From the NCBI GenBank assembly GCA_016808115.1, contig JAEQBH010000128.1:1922001-1986000 (forward strand): 64,000 nt of DNA, given 5' to 3'. Source of the stretch: Tetrastigma voinierianum (taxonomy: Eukaryota; Streptophyta; Magnoliopsida; Vitales; Vitaceae). This document shows, piece by piece, positions 23,708 through 34,788 of the stretch (the stretch's first letter is position 1; every line of letters begins with the position of its first letter). Below the pieces are notes generated by a model that worked only from the letters and a program-made list of their open reading frames with translations, did not search any database and had not been told where the DNA came from. The position numbers were made by a program, and so were the translations under genes.

Positions 23708-24053
23708 TGGATACATGGTTTATATTGTTTACTTTGAATTGCTTCTACCTAAACAATTTATTTATTTTCAGCCTCAATTTTATTTTAAATGAACTTAGCT
23801 CAAGCCATTTTCTCGACTTCCTAGATTTTAAAAATCTCATCCCCGAAGCTTCAACTAATTTATCACCCAAAAATCGTGAAAATATTCCGATTGTCTCGTG
23901 ACTAATCTAAACTTTTCTGTCACTAGATTTCATGAGACGAATTTAATAAATATGTTCCCTAAGCCACACATCTCGAGATCTAGAGAATCTCCTAAGCTAA
24001 ACCAAATTACCATTTTTACCCTTTTCAGAAAAATTGAATTTTTCTGCTTTACA

Positions 24054-24067
24054 TTCTCCCTCCCTTA
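24054..24067 (-). other. Polypurine tract of the full-length element
   Basis: The plus strand reads ttctccctccctta, giving minus-strand TAAGGGAGGGAGAA immediately before the 3' LTR. Confidence 0.85.
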
Positions 24068-24349
24068 ACGTACTCGGCCCGAAATTACGTACATATGTAT
24101 CACTCACATGCATATGCTACCTTCTATAACCTGAAGACCGTCGGTATGATAACCGCCAGTCACAATCATTGACAACTCGATGGGTTGTCACCTCATCCAT
24201 GTCAAGAATGACATCGTCCGATATGTCTACCATATCTGACCAACTCACCCTAGATCCTAGGGGAGAATTTTTCCCCAGAGGCCTTAACCTCTAAGGCCAA
24301 ACTCAAAGAAGGTTGATCCTCCTTCCTCTTCCCACTGGCACTTGCATCT

Positions 24350-24840
24350 CAAATGCCTTGTGCGTCCTCCATCTCTCTCTCTATGGCCAGAGCTGTCCTG
24401 ACCATAGAGTCCATGTCTTTTAGGCGGAGGCCCACACCTGGGTTCCGAATGGACAACCATTCATTCCCAAATCTCCCGACTCAAGCCATATACGTGGGCC
24501 ACATGTACATCACCAAAACATGCCAACTCGTTGAATCTCGACCATGTACTCATCACTCGTCATCGTTCCGCTCGCCTAGGAACTTTTGGGCCTTGGGCAT
24601 GTCTGGCAAAGGGCTCTGAAAATACTTGCTCATAAAGAGCCCATAACTCGTCAAGTCATCATTTCTAAATCCCTGTAGGCGAACCCGGGCCCCACCACAC
24701 TGGGACTCACCCTCTAACCTGAACGTAGCTAGCCCGACCTGGGCCAGACGGAGGTAATATCCATAGCCCTAATACATTCTCAACTCGTCGGAACCAATAG
24801 TTGTCTCGCCACCATCTGATCCCCCTCCTCAGAAACGTCT
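24350..24840 (-). pseudogene. gag remnant (chromovirus-like) in the full-length element
   Basis: Minus-strand frames yield, in gag order, DELRMYxGYGYYLRLAQVGLATFRLEGES, then LTSYGLFMSKYF, then DMPKAQKFLGER, then MDSMVRTALAIEREMED. These fit the retrotransposon gag pattern in which a (V)ATFxLxGEAxxWW block is followed by a W..F...F...YFP..LRDAKxxEFLxL..G block and ends with a ...ALxIExEMED helix; this match is from memory. The tryptophans of the core are damaged, and frameshifts and stops break the reading. No zinc knuckle or downstream pol is visible in the remaining 0.3 kb before the polypurine tract. It is a relic. Confidence 0.55.
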
Positions 24841-25543
24841 GGAGGATGATGTGACCCTTAAATCTCGAGGTTACTCCTGACCTCCCCGACTACCAAACAA
24901 GACTAGCCTATGCAATGGTAGCAAATTGCAACCCCAACAGCTCCTCGCAAAGGCCCGTCAAGTCAAATATTGGTGGTGCTTGGCTAGCACTTCGTGGACG
25001 ATACGTCCTCGGCCTCGACTTGCCATCTACACATGTCAAATGGCAACAAACTTTATTTTATCTCGCTCGAACTGGGGCACGCACATGCCAATTACTAATA
25101 GACTTAACAAACGTGAACTAACCTGCCATCGCCTAAGTGGTGCTACTTGCCAACCACTCCTTTTATTTATTTCACTAAAATTCAACACTTTCAAGTTCAT
25201 TTCATTTTCCGAACCCCTAAGGTTATAGTTCCTAACCTTAGCATTCCACTTCTTCCTATATACAATATGTCATGCATATAATTTTCCCGCGCAATAACCA
25301 CGCAATCACATTTACCATATACATCATACCGTGTATAAGTTTTCCACGCAATGTGTAAATCACAATCACGCAATCACAAACATGGAACACGCAATGCATG
25401 CAGTGGTCTATACCCGTCCCATGAACTCCTAGGTATTCGTGTACCTAAACTCCGATACCAAGCTATGATGCTAGTATCAATTTCACCGCAATAGTCATGG
25501 CCTAAGCCCATGTCCCTCAAGCCATAGGTAGTCGTATACCTAT

Positions 25544-25555
25544 GCTCTGATACCA
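25544..25555 (-). other. Primer binding site, initiator-Met tRNA type, exact
   Basis: The plus strand reads gctctgatacca, giving minus-strand TGGTATCAGAGC, a 12/12 match to the plant initiator-Met primer site. It lies three bases from the LTR end at 25559. Confidence 0.92.
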
Positions 25556-25558
25556 TGC

Positions 25559-25578
25559 TGTGACACCCCTATCTCAGG
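25559..25578 (-). repeat. Terminal 20 bp of the 5' LTR, separated by the nested LTR
   Basis: TGTGACACCCCTATCTCAGG matches the start of the 3' LTR at 21260 (TGCGGACACCCCTATCCTCG). The LTR resumes at 28160. Confidence 0.8.
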
Positions 25579-28164
25579 TGTCACGACCCAATCTCAATGG
25601 TGGACCTAAGACTGGGGTGGAATGGAAGGCATATGGCCACCGAAACCCGTAGCAAGCCTTATTGAAATATTCATGCCACTATCATACGACATCACCTGAT
25701 TATATATCCAATATACATAAATATAATATGCTTAGATGCCAAACATCAATAGGGAGAAATAAAGCCATCCCACATACACCGTCATCGCATCTAAAATGAA
25801 CAGACTCGCTCCACTAAGGTTATTTAATATTCCAGTACCGCAAAGGACACCTAGATTAAATAGACAAAGATTAATAATATCATAATAGTACATGTAACCG
25901 CTGAAGGAAGAGACTAAGTGGTTATCAAGGATCCGGAGCAAAGTGACCGATAGAACCTGAAAATAAATTGAGACTGTCAGTCTCGAGAGTGAGTTAATTA
26001 TCATATAAATTATACCGCATCCACAACCAAAATGTTATACATACTTATGGAAATTCATAATATAGACAGGGTAACGAAAAGTATATTAATAAGGAAATTC
26101 ACATGATCATGTATACTACACCGCATAGTTCAAGGCTCATAACACAAAATATCACATCAATTGAGACATTAGTGTGACCCTCGTATTCTAATACTATAAG
26201 CTCTACTCAAGCCTTTCCAAATCCGATGAGACTGGCGCCCCCGAGAGAATGTTCAATCAGGGTCCTTAACCTGGCCACACCATCCAATAACCTATAGCTG
26301 GCGCCCCGAGAGAATGCTCAAACTGTGGTCCCACTCACGAAACTAACATATCATAATCCATAGCCGGCGCCCAGAGTAACGGCTCAATCAAAATATCCTA
26401 CCTCCCAAGATCCCGAGAGAAGTGCCTTCAACCGTGGAACCTATGTCCATAAACTATCATAATCCTATAACATAATCTCGATCAATACCGGCCTATGTAA
26501 CCCTAATTATGTGGTGGCGTCCCATCAGAAGTTCCCATTACAATTATTTCAAATACAATGCACAGCAACATCACTCCCAACAATGCACATTCACACCCAT
26601 CATCATAACAGTCTCATATGCAGACATATTTCATAACAACTAAATAATTTAGTTACCATAGTAAATACAATTCCAATAGTAACACCATGTCGCGGATGAT
26701 GGATGTAGCCTATCGACCATAAATGCTATGCAATGCATGCAGATGATGTGTCATAAACTATATGATATCAACTCACAGAAGAATCGTGTCTCAGAGCCGC
26801 TTCTACACCTCAGTTGCTCTCGGGCGTATCGCTGGACAATCTAGAATAGAAAAGACATAATCAATATCGAGATCAGGTTTAAGCCAACTCTAGACTTCTG
26901 ACTAGACACCAATGTGCTGGGACTCGATATAAAGCACGTTTAAAGTCTACCGAAAAATTCGGCCACCCCCCAAAACTCGGACTTAACTCCCCGGTGAAAC
27001 AAGTCCTCGTAACCCGCTAAATAACATTCCAAATATACAATTAACGATCGAGTCTGGGCCACACAATTACAATTTTATTGTCTCGACTAGTCCCAATCCA
27101 TCAAATCAACAATTTGTATTCGCAATATACACAATCAATCTTATTAACTACTTTGGATTATACAATACAAGTAACTAATTCAACGTAGTCCGAAATACAG
27201 TGGACATATTCAACATACATCATTGTACAATTAAAATCGATTATCAGAAAATTACACTATTAGAGTCCCACACGTTTTAGGGTATAGATTCTTTACCGAC
27301 ACTCGAATGCGGAAACTGATCACACCGTCAAATTCACGGAAATGGGACGAACGTTCGCCCGGGCACGTCCGGCCGACGTCGGAAAATTCAACTCTCGTTT
27401 AAATTAAATCCCAGGTACTCTAAGCTGCAGATCGATTGGGGGAGTCCAAACAATTTTTGCATAATTTTTAGACGCTTAAAAACAACTCAAACGCATAAAA
27501 CGTAATTTTCTTCTTAAGTTTATCTCTCTAAAAATCACTACGATTAAAGCTTGAAATGGCGAATCATACCTCCCCCCTAAGGTTTTTGGGGGCCCTGAGC
27601 TCGAAAATGGCCTTTGTTTGGCCAGAAAACACGCCCAAAAGGGCTGTTCTAGGCGAGGCAGCCACCTAAGGCGCGAGGAGTGACGCGCCACCGCGAGAGG
27701 AGGAATAGAAACCACGGCCGACTGTCGAGGAAGCCTCCCGCCCTGCCGCGAAGGGGGTGGCGGTGTGGCGCGCCGACCAAGGGCTCAAGGTGGTCTGACG
27801 GAGGGCGCTAGCCACGGAGAAGAAGAGCAAGAGTGGCGGCGGCAGACTCGCGAGAACCCGGGCAACAGCGAGATCCGAAAGCAAGGCAAGGGTGGCCTGA
27901 TGGGAGCCGGCCTTTCCCGGGCTGGGCCGGATGGTGCCTCCGGATCGGTGGCCTGAGACCCGCCGATCGGCGCCGGCGTGGACCCGGCTACCGCGGAGGT
28001 GCCTAGGGAGAGAAGGGTCCTCCTTTTCTTTTGGTAATTTTTTTCGCCTCTTTTTCCATTTAACCCCGCCAACTTTTAATTAATATTTTAACAATTCAAA
28101 AATAAATATTAAACAATTATGGAAATAGTTTGAATGGCCAAATTTCTGGCTGTATTACATCAAA
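25574..28164. mobile_element. Nested solo LTR of a second gypsy family inside the 5' LTR
   Basis: The inserted LTR runs 25579-28159 (2581 bp): TGTCACGACCC at the left, GGCTGTATTACA at the right. Flanks are TCAGG and TCAAA, a decayed target duplication (3 of 5). Removing it rejoins the host LTR in register with 21260-21300. Inside are ~66-bp units at 26230-26420 and a GC-rich block (27540-28020) whose open frames on both strands look like composition artefacts rather than genes. Orientation is probably minus, from the TGTCACGACCC/TTACA end order, but is unproven. Confidence 0.8.
26230..26425. repeat. ~66-bp tandem units in the nested solo LTR
   Basis: 'ggcgccc(cc)gagagaatg(t/c)tcaa' recurs at about 26232, 26298 and 26365, each followed by a 'ccata(g)c' word. 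A fourth degraded unit may follow. Confidence 0.75.
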
Positions 28165-29119
28165 CCGTTGACAAACCCATCTCACCGGGCGAGTCACTGT
28201 GGATGTCGAGTTAGCTTCAACACCACTTCACGAAAATCGTGCGTAGTCTCCTTTCAGACGGAGTTTACCCAAGGCACAACCTCGTTCTCAATAATCAACA
28301 ATGACCACACATGGTCTATATGCGAGTAAAATAACGGCCACTCGGCCCCCGCATCAATAATTAAACATAAGTGCCATGACTATAAACCATAGTCCATAAG
28401 AGTTTAAATTATATCACTCTTATACAAATAAATACAACCCATATATATTTACAAAATATATATTAAAGCCATAATCCGGCGTTCTTCATATGTACGGTCC
28501 CGAATGCAGGTCAGCCATCTGCACCTAACCTGTACCTGAAAAGGGGGTCCCACGACGGGGTGAGCAAAGCCCAATAGTGATAATCTCCTACAAGGGCTAC
28601 TCCCACCATGCAATGGTCGCATAATCAAACACACATCCAAGTGCAACATACACATGTTCACCGTCTACATGCCATGAATGGTGACCTCGACTACCATGCC
28701 CCATGTACCGAAAGCCTCGCTCTGCTCCATCACTCAATATGTCATTAAGTAATATATCCCGAGTCACTCACCGACTGCCTCAAGCATACGCTAATCAGGA
28801 CAACCGGCCACCGGTATTAATGACTCAAGTATCGAGCCCACGGCTCCATTACCCAATGCGCAAGTGTCAATGGGCAAAAATCTCAAGTCAATCCCGACTC
28901 AAGACACAACCCAAAGTCTATGTGATAAACACGACCGCAGGTCTTCTGGGGTAACATAACTTTTCTGTGATACCGTAAGTCTTTACACCCGCAGCGTAAC
29001 TATATGATATCGCGAGTCTCTTACACCCATACGCCTCGAGTTCTCACTGACTCCCTCAAACATACATTTTTCCATGAATGAAAACCATTTCCAAACAAAG
29101 GTATTTGTTTTTAACCGTG

Positions 29120-29330
29120 ACAACCGATATAACAAGTGGGATTTAATTCGATAATCTATTTTGTGGACAACCCTCCGATGTATATCAATCAAGGCGTAAT
29201 CCGATGATCGATATATAGACAACCCTCCGAAGTATATCACCGCGACTGACGATTGATATTATATGGACAACCCTCCGATGTTGTAGTGGACACACTCCGA
29301 TAAATAATATTGTTGGTCAACCCTCCGAAC
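29120..29330. repeat. Tandem 'gacaaccctccgatg' blocks in the 5' LTR
   Basis: Four or five units of about 55-60 bp alternate 'gacaaccctccgatgtat' with 'gatgatcgatat'-like words. It is the counterpart of 22230-22470. Confidence 0.75.
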
Positions 29331-29794
29331 AATTCTCTCAAGAAACCACCTCATGCACTCATTCCTATTGTTCTAGGGTGCCTTAGTGTATATGAAATGC
29401 AATGAGCCATTTCCATTTTATTAACCCGTGCGACTAATTTGAACGTTGTCTTATTAATCAAGCCCACTAATCAACACCCTACGCGGTGTTGATCCACAAC
29501 TGTGTACTCACGACATACCATCAAACACCTAACACAGTGTCGATCTCAACTATGCACTCACACTTAATTTCTAGGTTACCCCAGTGCATATGGAATGTAT
29601 GATGCAAATTCCAACACATTCATGCTAATATATTCACATGCATATATATTAACATAATTAAATCACATAAAACATGTTATGCAAATTCACAATCAATTAC
29701 ACCAAAATTAGCTCACATGGACTAATTAACAAACACGAGCAATTCATTTTGAATCACTCAACCATACACATTTTCACACAAAAAAATAATTCCA

Positions 29795-29850
29795 TGTCAC
29801 TATTCATGTTACTATTCATATTACTATTCATGTTACTATTCACGTTATTC
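29795..29850. repeat. 12-bp tandem repeat 'ttactattcatg'
   Basis: About four near-identical copies. A related run with other spacing lies in the partner LTR at 22920-22990. Confidence 0.85.
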
Positions 29851-30909
29851 ATTTTCTAGTAATAACACACAAAATTGCCCAAATTTCGGACCCATATAAA
29901 ACAGACACCTCGTCCTCTCTTCAACATTTATCACCGACAGTCATGATAGCCTCAAAACACACCCACAAAACCCGAAGCACACGGGTCCCGGAAACTAAAC
30001 CTCAACACGCTCCGGGATCGGCCCGAAAATAGTCCAAAATTCTGGCTATGACCGTCTAAAAGGGGCCTCGGTGGCCCACCGAATCCACCCGAAAAACAAG
30101 CTCTCACTCCGCCTCTGATCGGTCCAAAATAGTCCCGAAAATTCCTAAAATTCCTACACTCGCCCAAAAAATTTCCAGGACTAAAAATTTACGGCCTTTC
30201 ACGGCCTCTAAGCTAATTCCAAATCATTAAATAGCCTTTAAGCTAGAAATAACACAAAAAGGAAAATTCTCTGCCTCGTGGAGTTTAACGAAACTCCAAG
30301 ATTTTGGTGTCCACGCGTATCTCTAGTCGCATAGATCAACTTTGCCTTCATTCCCGACAAAAACCTACGGTCCAATTTTCGTAAAATTAAGAAAGAAGTG
30401 AAGAAAAGAAAAATAAAAAAAAATATCACTGCGCCCTCTCTCCTTCACGCTCTCATCCCTCCGCCCTTTTTCTTTTCCATCGTTTTGTTTTTTCGTTTTT
30501 ATCCCTTTTGTTTGTTTGTTTGTTTGTTTTCTTATTATTCTTATTATTATTATTATTATTTTGGATACATGGTTTATATTACTTTCTGATCTCGTTTCTA
30601 CCGAACAATTTATTTTCTTTTCAGCTCAATTTTTATTTTAAATGAATCCTAACAAGAAAACCATTTCGACTTCGAGATTTTCAGTAAATCTCATCCCTGT
30701 CACTAGCCTACTTATCACCCGTAAAATTCAGAACTATTCGATCAGTCTTCGACTGACGCAAACTTTTCAGTCACTAGATTTTGCGAGACGAATTTAACAA
30801 CAAGCAAATCTGCTTCATTATCCAAGATCTTGAGAATTCTCCTAAGCCAACCGTAAATACAGCTTACCATTTTTCTTAAAAATTAAATTTTTTCAAGTTT
30901 TACAATATT

Positions 30910-31539
30910 ACTGAATTATCCATCCTATTAAATTAAAGCTATATAAAACTATATTATTATACATTTCAAAAATGAATTTATTTTTCATATAAAACCACAA
31001 ATTTATAATATGCATACACAATATTACATAACATAGTAACTTAATTTCAAATACACTATTTATAGAAAAGTTATAATTTTATTAATATATTAAGCTACTA
31101 AATTAAACTACTGAAACTATTAAAGCTTCATACAAAAACTATAAATTTATAATATGCATTAACAATATTAACTAATATATAACTTAATTTAAAATATTAA
31201 TCTAATATGAAAGGTTACTTAATTTATTAATATATTATTACTAAATTAAACTAATCTTAAAAATATGCTTAGTATAAAACTATAAATTTATAATATGCAT
31301 ACATTATATTAATCCAATATATAAATTCATTAAAATTAACTAATATGAAAGTTAATTAATTAATATATTATTACTAAATTAACTATTTAAAATATGAAAG
31401 TATCATATAAACTATCAAATTAAAACTAATATATAGTTATTTTAAAGAAGACATCACTATTATTAACATATAATCTAATATAAAACTTATATTATTAAAT
31501 TTATAATACTATATAAAACTATATTATTATTTAATAATA

Positions 31540-31582
<43 letters not shown>

Positions 31583-32148
31583 TACATTAACTAGAATAGT
31601 AAACGAGAAATATTAAATATATAATCTAATATATTTCTATTTTATTAAATTTATAATCTAATATGAAATTAATAAATAAAACTAATATATAGTTATTTTA
31701 AAGAAGACATTACTATTAAATTTATAATACTATATAAGACTATATTATACTATATAAAACTATAGTATTATTTAATAATATACTATATATGACATTGCTT
31801 AAACTAATGTAAAACTACATTATTAAATTTATAATCTAATATGAAATTATCAAATAAAACTAATATATAGTTATTTTAAGAAGAAATTACTATTAAATTT
31901 ATAATACTATATTATACTATACAAAACTATAGTATTATTTAATAATATACTATATATGACATTACTTTAAATTAATATAAAACTCTATTATTAAATTTAT
32001 AATCTAATATAAAACTAAATTTTAAATAGTGACATTACTATTAAGTACACAAAACATACAATAATGACAATTTAAAAGTAAATTAACATAAATACATACC
32101 TTAATTAACCTTGTTGAAAACTTAAAATGAGAATATTATTAACTGGCC
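30910..32148. repeat. Very AT-rich DNA with long degenerate tandem duplications
   Basis: The block 'actaatatatagttatttta' followed by 'aagaaga' recurs at 31425, 31681 and 31859 (spacings 256 and 178). Each copy is followed by words such as 'actatatt(a)' and 'taataatatacta'. A (TA)n run lies at 31543-31577. No coding frame or gene is seen. The segment lies between two LTR elements and continues the DNA interrupted at 21259. Confidence 0.75.
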
Positions 32149-32153
32149 GGATT

Positions 32154-34079
32154 TGTGACGCCTGGGGAACTGGTGTCCGTTGACTACGCTGGCCAACCCA
32201 CGGTAAATCATTGCACATCTCTCGTATTACGAGACACATACCTGAGTAAAAATGGCCTCTTGGGCCCATAAACCAACACTCATCACAATATACCCAACTA
32301 TATTCCAATAGTTCATGAGTTATAACATTACTCTTAATACAAATACATATTAAAATCTACAATTCTAATACATATTATCCAAAAACATCAAAGTCACAAC
32401 CTAACTTTCTTCAAAATCGGCCTCTAAAATGAGTCCTCTTCTCGAACGATCCCTGTACCTGAAAAATATTCCTTCGACAGGGTGAGCTATCGCACAATAG
32501 TGGAATCACCCTAAATGGGTTACTCCTCACCTAAGTGCATATGCAATGATCCAATTTAAACACACACTCAAGTAAATTCGTGATCTTACTTGAATGTCTA
32601 AATGCCTGTTCCCATGTCTCGAGTCCTCACCGACTCCCTCACACTTGCCTAAGCCATGTATAAGAAAATATCATTTTCAAAACAAAACCATTGCTTTCGA
32701 AAATGGCACTATCGAAGTTTTGCAAAACATGGACTGGGCCCTTCGAGGCGATGTGTTAGGGTAACTTCCCGAAACAGCTACGGTCCTCATCCGAAATGAT
32801 CTGGTTGACCGCCTTCCCAACCCCATTCTCCCAATATCATCCCTGCGGAAATTCCTTTCGCAACCATGTCTTCGCTTTTCGTAGTAAATTCATGTCATGC
32901 ACTCACACCCACTTCTAGTTACCCAAGCAGCATATGAAAATGCATTATGCCGCTCCAATAACTCTACGCTAATATATATAACATATACATACTAACATAA
33001 TTAATCCACACCAAACATGTTATACAAATTCAATCCATACGCCAAAATTAGCTCTCACATGGGCTACTCCACCAAATACGAAACCTCAATTTAAATCACT
33101 CCACCTCAAACATAAGCTTTTCTCGATAAAAATTTTTGTGAACACTATTCACATGACCGGAAACCTCAAAGTTACCGTTTCACCGCCACCACCCACTCCG
33201 CTCCACTTTGTGAACTCGGAAACTATGGCCATTTTTCGCCTCATACACACCAACACACACACCATAAGAGCAATTATACCACTAGCGTACTCAAATGTGT
33301 CTGCGGACCGGCCACGAATCGGGTCCAAATGGCTTCCACAAATTTCCACACTTCGGTTCCAAGATTTTGGACCGATCAAACGGCCACTCACGGCCTCAAT
33401 CATACTCAACCATCAACAAAACACTTAAAACAAGCTCGTAACCCATATATGCTAAACCCTACCTCACCTGAGTTTGTCTTGAACTCCCCAAACCCGTAGC
33501 CACGCCGAAGCTCCTCGCTGCGTAGAACCACTCTCTCCTCCTTCTCGCCCGAAGAAACCGACGCCCAATCGGTCCGAGATCTTAGAGAGAAGTTGCACAC
33601 TCTCTCACTAAAAACCCAAAACCTAACTCACTGCATCACCATTCTCCTCTCCCTCACGTTTTCTTCTCTTTTGAAGGAAGAAGATGATCACTGTTTGCTA
33701 TTTCGTCTTTTCCTCATTTACAATTCAAAAATGTCATCCATGTCCCTAAAATCTTGGATTTCACACTCTGCACCTTATTCTCGAATCAGTCCTCATTTCC
33801 ATCATCTCTCTACTCATGCAACATGTGTCACATGATTACATGTTATAGGTGACTTTTGTTACATCACATGTCGTTTTACGGCACTCGAAAAACGTGCAAA
33901 TTCCGACTGTCTTGGAATTCGATGAAATTTGACGTGTTAGCTAGATTTCCTCACTATATTCATTCCAATCCAAGTGGAAGTCCGAAGCCAATATCCAAGA
34001 TCTAGAAAATTTTCAGATTTTTACCGAAATTACGATTTTACCCTTTTTCGAGAAAATTCAATTTTCTCGGGGTTTCACA
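32154..34079 (-). mobile_element. LTR of a chromovirus-type element (first of a pair)
   Basis: 1926 bp, TGTGACGCC at the left and CTCGGGGTTTCACA at the right. It is related to the solo LTR at 7073 ('cttgggcccataaac', 'actcatcacaatatacc') and to 34789-36799 (87 bp around 33592-33670 and 36177-36260 differ by about one base). It is directly followed by a polypurine-type sequence, so in the minus orientation it is a 3' LTR. Confidence 0.85.
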
Positions 34080-34093
34080 TTCTCCCCTCCTTA
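34080..34093 (-). other. Polypurine tract beside the LTR at 32154
   Basis: The plus strand reads ttctcccctcctta, giving minus-strand TAAGGAGGGGAGAA next to the LTR. It is then followed by 'aagaatttcgtcctgaaatt', a form typical of the 3' internal end of plant chromoviruses. Confidence 0.85.
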
Positions 34094-34788
34094 AAAAAGA
34101 ATTTCGTCCTGAAATTCTAAGCACATACACATCCAACCACGTGCATATGTAACTTCACCCAACTCTAAGACCGTGTCGGGTATGACAACCCAAATGCAGG
34201 TCCCACTATCGACTCACCCGATGGTCGCCAACTCATCCATGTCAAGAATGACATCAACACCCAATATGTCTACCACTCTAAGGTCCACCATGAGCAAAAT
34301 CACTGAGATCCCTGACTCACGATCTGGACACATCTGACCAACTCTCACCCTACATCCTAGGAAAGAATTTCCCATCATCTCTTTAAAGGCCTCAACTTCT
34401 AAGCTCAAACCTATCACACATGATGCATTAATGAATGGAACTTATAGTGTTCTCAATTCAAGCGCGCTATATCTAATATGTCGACAAGTCAGGAGTGCAA
34501 ACGCACCACTGCTTATTGAAATTTAAGTCTTTGAGCGTGATCCTCTTTTGCTCTGCGTGAGATCCTACCGCCTCCTAGGACAATCATCCTTACGGTTTGG
34601 CGGCGGGCAGTAGCAAATCATCACCTTGACCCGACCCCCGACTTTCTCGACACGCGCGATCACATTGCTCGGCCTTTACCTATCTCTGGCCACCAAAGCC
34701 TATGTGACCCGTGCGCAAGGCACTATAGATCTTTGGTCTGGCACCACTTTGGAACTGATCTTTTGGTTCCACCGGCCAATACTAGGGG
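34094..34788 (-). mobile_element. Remnant internal region between the two LTRs
   Basis: The first 350 bp match the 3' internal end of the full-length element at 24068-24300 (shared 'ctcatccatgtcaagaatgacatc', split here by small differences). The rest has no recognised coding motif. No initiator-Met primer site is evident next to 34789. The internal length of about 0.7 kb implies a large deletion. Confidence 0.6.

Larger units (their letters stand above)
21260..24053 (-). repeat. 3' LTR of the full-length element
   Basis: 2794 bp, TGCGGACACCCC at the left and TTCTGCTTTACA at the right. It pairs along its length with 28160-30904; for example, both hold 'aggtctcttacaccc'-type blocks, 'gacaaccctccgatg' repeats, 'ctattcatgttactattca' runs and a TTATTA microsatellite before the final 350 bp. 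Confidence 0.92.
28160..30904 (-). repeat. 5' LTR of the full-length element (main part)
   Basis: Pairs with 21260-24053. It ends CAAGTTTTACA at 30904 and is followed by the ATATT duplication. Microsatellites differ from the partner LTR: (GTTT)n at 30509-30528 and (TTA)n at 30532-30561. Small indels are frequent between the two LTRs. Confidence 0.92.
21255..30909 (-). mobile_element. Full-length minus-strand chromovirus-type element, non-autonomous, with perfect 5-bp target duplication
   Basis: The element spans 21260-30904 and is flanked by ATATT (21255-21259 and 30905-30909). On the minus strand its parts are, in order: 5' LTR (28160-30904 plus 25559-25578, split by a nested LTR), exact initiator-Met primer site (25544-25555), a 1.5-kb internal region with gag traces, polypurine tract (24054-24067), and 3' LTR (21260-24053). 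An internal region of about 1.5 kb is far too short for gag-pol, so the copy must have depended on enzymes from elsewhere. It has inserted at the 5' edge of a hAT transposase pseudogene. Confidence 0.93.

Noticed and set aside
27476..28072. Overlapping GC-rich open frames on both strands
   Set aside because: They lie inside a solo LTR, overlap each other, have Arg/Pro/Ser-rich composition set by base content, and show no motif.
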